Made by a program: the position numbers and the translations under genes
The notes under the pieces: generated by a model
The model's input: only the letters and a program-made list of their open reading frames with translations
What the model was told of the DNA's origin: nothing
Database searches by the model: none
DNA from: an uncultured Bacteroidales bacterium
Lineage (GTDB): Bacteria; Bacteroidota; Bacteroidia; Bacteroidales; Muribaculaceae
DNA: 64,000 nucleotides
Assembly: GCA_905210435.1 (NCBI GenBank)
Contig: CAJLWO010000007.1
Span: 8,909-72,908 of the forward strand
Reading direction: 5' to 3'
Shown here: positions 61,801 to 64,000 of the stretch, piece by piece
Layout of the letters: every line of letters starts with the position of its first letter
Numbering within the stretch: the stretch's first letter is position 1

Positions 61801-63666
61801 TCACTCAAATTCAGATAGCTCAAGCCATCGGAGCTCCTTCTCGTCGATTATGCTTTTTACCTCTTCATAGCGGCGGGAGGCCTCATTAATATCACCCGGC
61901 AACATGCCAGAGAATACTTTTTCAAGCTGCTGCTTTTCCTCCTCGAGCGCGGCAATCTCACCGGTAAGCGATTCAAGTTCGCGGCGCTCTTTAAAAGACA
62001 ATTTCCGCGGGCGCTCGGCACGCTGTTTCTGTTGCGCACAACCGCTATCAGTCTGTTTCTTTTTCTGTTCTGACAGCGATTGCCGTTGCTGCTCCCTGAG
62101 CTGACTGTATTCATTATATGTCCCGGGGAAATCCTTTACCACGCCGTTGCCTTCCATTACAAAAAGATGGTCGACTGTCGAATCAAGGAAAAAGCGGTCG
62201 TGTGACACCACTATCAGGCATCCTCCGAACTGTTCAAGATAATTTTCAAGAATACCGAGTGTGACAATATCAAGATCGTTGGTCGGCTCATCAAGAATAA
62301 GGAAGTTGGGGGAGCGCATCAGCACTACGGCAAGATGCAGTCGGGCCCTTTCACCGCCTGAAAGTGTATGTATGTATTTCTGTTGGTCGGCTGGCGAGAA
62401 CAGAAAGTGCTGCAGAAACTGCATCGGAGAAAAATGCAGCTGATTGTTGACTACTACATCTTCCGCAATTTCCGTTACGGCATCTATCACCTTTTTTTCG
62501 GGGTTGAAGCTGATGCCATCCTGACTATAATAACCGAAACGCACGGTCTCGCCTACGTCAAAATGTCCGCTGTCGGGAGCGACAAGCCCCTGAAGCAGTT
62601 TTATAAATGTGGATTTCCCCACACCGTTCTCCCCTATTATGCCCACTTTTTCGTAGCGGGCAAAGGTGTAATTGAAATTATCAAGTATTACCTTGTCGCC
62701 GAAGCGCTTGGACACACCGACGGCATCAAATATCTTCGAACCGATATATGATGAATTGACGTTGAGGTTTACCTGACGTTCCCTCAGGTCAACACGCGAA
62801 CGTTCCTTAAGGTCGTAGTAAGCATCGATACGGTATTTGGCCTTACCCGCACGAGCCTGCGGCTGACGGCGCATCCATTCAGTCTCCCGGCGCAAGGTGT
62901 TCTTTACTTTGGCAAGCTCGGCAGCCATGGCGTCGATACGTTCCTGGCGTCGACGCAGATAGTAGTCGTAGTTGCCTTCATAGGTAAAAATCTGCTGCCG
63001 GTCAATCTCAATAATCTTGTCACAGATGCTGTCGAGGAAATATCGGTCGTGAGTGACCATTACAAGCGTGACACGCTGATGCCGCAGATACCCTTCAAGC
63101 CATTCGATGGTCGTAATGTCAAGATGGTTGGTCGGTTCGTCGAGAATGATTATATCCGGTTTATCGAGCAACAGACGGCATAGTGCCACGCGTTTGCGCT
63201 GTCCGCCCGACATGGTCGATATGCGCTGGCTGAAATCGGTAATCTGCAATTGAGTCAGCATCTGACGCACATTATCCTCCAGATCCCATGCCTGCAACTG
63301 GTCAAGCTGAGGTATCAGCTCTTGCATTGCGGCGGTATCATCGGCGGCTAATGCATTCTCGTAGCTCAGAACAAGACGCCCTCTCGCAGTGGAATGGTCA
63401 ATGCACGCTTCTATTGCCGTAGGGTCACCTTCGAATACGGGTATCTGCTCCAGTATACCGATATTGAGATTTGTACGGGCGACAACATTTCCCGAATCGG
63501 CACTCTCTTTTCCTGCGATTATGCGCAGCAGTGTCGATTTACCGGTTCCGTTCTTGGCTATAATACCGATTTTGTCCCCTTCGTTTACTCCGAAAGTTAC
63601 ATCACCGAACAAAAGTCGGTCGCCAACACTCTTTGTAAGACGGTCAATTTGCAGCAGTACGGCCAT
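61801..63666 (-). CDS. ABC-F family ATPase (Uup/EttA-like)
   Basis: The 621-residue protein has two ABC domains without membrane segments. The first has Walker A KNGTGKST at residues 38-45 and signature MSGGQRKRVAL; the second has GENGVGKSTF near residue 350 and LSGGERARLHLA. The ABC-F interdomain linker (residues 235-320) and a charged C-terminal coiled-coil (540-620) are present, as in Uup. ABC-F proteins act on stalled ribosomes. The C-terminal extension favours Uup over EttA, but an antibiotic-resistance role cannot be excluded. Confidence 0.92.
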   Translation of the reverse strand: MAVLLQIDRLTKSVGDRLLFGDVTFGVNEGDKIGIIAKNGTGKSTLLRIIAGKESADSGNVVARTNLNIGILEQIPVFEGDPTAIEACIDHSTARGRLVLSYENALAADDTAAMQELIPQLDQLQAWDLEDNVRQMLTQLQITDFSQRISTMSGGQRKRVALCRLLLDKPDIIILDEPTNHLDITTIEWLEGYLRHQRVTLVMVTHDRYFLDSICDKIIEIDRQQIFTYEGNYDYYLRRRQERIDAMAAELAKVKNTLRRETEWMRRQPQARAGKAKYRIDAYYDLKERSRVDLRERQVNLNVNSSYIGSKIFDAVGVSKRFGDKVILDNFNYTFARYEKVGIIGENGVGKSTFIKLLQGLVAPDSGHFDVGETVRFGYYSQDGISFNPEKKVIDAVTEIAEDVVVNNQLHFSPMQFLQHFLFSPADQQKYIHTLSGGERARLHLAVVLMRSPNFLILDEPTNDLDIVTLGILENYLEQFGGCLIVVSHDRFFLDSTVDHLFVMEGNGVVKDFPGTYNEYSQLREQQRQSLSEQKKKQTDSGCAQQKQRAERPRKLSFKERRELESLTGEIAALEEEKQQLEKVFSGMLPGDINEASRRYEEVKSIIDEKELRWLELSEFE

Positions 63667-63725
63667 ATTAATCTATAGGTTAAAGTTATCCGGTCGGCGG
63701 GCGCCCTTAAATAATTGAATTGGCA

Positions 63726-63761
63726 AATAAAAAAAGCGGCTGTCAAAATTGACAGCCGCTT
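63726..63761 (-). terminator. Terminator of the tRNA-Glu transcript
   Basis: The perfect 13-bp arms AAGCGGCTGTCAA (63734-63746) and TTGACAGCCGCTT (63749-63761) are followed on the minus strand by TTTTTTTA. It lies 7 bases past the tRNA 3' end. Confidence 0.88.
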
Positions 63762-63767
63762 GCCGAG

Positions 63768-63840
63768 TAGCGAATCCGGGAATCGAACCCGGGTCTCCAC
63801 CGTGAGAGGGTGGCGTGCTAGGCCACTACACTAAATCGCC
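63768..63840 (-). tRNA. tRNA-Glu, anticodon CUC
   Basis: The minus strand folds into a 73-nt tRNA: anticodon stem CCACC/GGTGG with loop CTCTCAC (anticodon CUC), T-arm CCGGG-TTCGATT-CCCGG and a D-arm with GG. The CCA end is not encoded. The acceptor stem pairs G1 with U72 and U6 with U67 (a mismatch), so it is weaker than usual. It reads GAG codons. It has its own -33/-7 promoter and a strong terminator. Confidence 0.92.
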
Positions 63841-63869
63841 GTTTAGCTAAGCCTTCGCTTTCGACACCA

Positions 63870-63901
63870 CAAAGGTAAGAACAATTTTTTTAACTGACAA
63901 A
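63870..63901 (-). promoter_or_regulatory. Promoter for tRNA-Glu
   Basis: The minus strand has TTTG (63901-63898) and, 20 bases later, TACCTTTG (63877-63870), matching both Bacteroidota promoter elements, 29 bases upstream of the mature tRNA. Confidence 0.75.
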
Positions 63902-64000
63902 ATATTTCGGATATTTTTTTGCAAAAATGTGCATTTTTGTCAAATTGTAGAGTCCAAGGGCAAGTGCAATATTAGCGAAAATGTTTGAAAAATTCAGCTG

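Overview
The window looks like a chromosomal segment of a Bacteroidota, order Bacteroidales; a gut Muribaculaceae-like member is my best guess, but the family level is inference only. Supporting signs are the complete moxR-bat aerotolerance operon, the long form of NusB next to yajC and a YbbR-like gene, a threonine operon using an ApgM-like protein in place of a GHMP homoserine kinase, Porin_10 and DUF5686 envelope proteins, and many upstream regions carrying the Bacteroidota -7 box TAnnTTTG (sometimes with a -33 TTTG about 19-21 bases before it) instead of the E. coli pattern.

Layout. 0-7 kb (+): threonine biosynthesis (thrA, proposed homoserine kinase, thrC), a small unknown gene, an acyltransferase and a nitrilase-family amidase. 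7-14 kb (-): housekeeping genes coaE, a ybbR-like gene, yajC, nusB, thiL, a purine nucleoside phosphorylase and lpxK. 14-18.4 kb (-): an SOS-type umuD-umuC pair in which umuC has no stop codon and runs in frame into a DUF5686 outer-membrane gene. 18.5-20 kb: proS. 20-23.3 kb: a decayed accessory island with an IS982-like transposase relic, a macrodomain/PARG-type ADP-ribose glycohydrolase preceded by the C-terminal relic of a second fic gene, an mcrC relic, a DraG/ARH-type ADP-ribosylglycohydrolase, and an intact class III Fic gene. 23.4-30.7 kb: ppdK, then divergently rlmD (TTG start) with two HU-family genes, the second an HU-transmembrane-LysM-like protein, then a universal stress protein and a small HTH protein.

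31-40 kb (-): moxR, DUF58, a membrane protein, batA, batB, batC, batD and batE, closed by a terminator. 40-46.6 kb (+): uvrB, a YgiQ-type radical SAM gene and an S9 peptidase. 47-48 kb (+): a three-gene cassette (DUF3791, DUF3990, small ORF) joined by ATGA overlaps; DUF3990 shows candidate ADP-ribosyltransferase residues. 48-54.5 kb: DUF6155, a Porin_10 protein, a membrane-tethered solute-binding protein, a PI-PLC lipoprotein and a membrane-embedded AraC-type regulator. 54.6-64 kb: valS, patatin phospholipase, cytoplasmic GH13 enzyme, prs, a pair of nested inverted-repeat elements, a small heptad-repeat secreted protein, an ABC-F ATPase and tRNA-Glu(CUC).

The most unusual content is (i) two tandem [fic + ADP-ribosyl hydrolase] modules with hydrolases of unrelated fold, one fic being reduced to its auto-inhibitory tail, (ii) the ART-like DUF3990 cassette 24 kb away, (iii) the umuC-DUF5686 fusion, and (iv) the HU-TM-LysM protein that could link DNA to the cell wall. 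Everything here is read by eye from the sequence; no database search was run.
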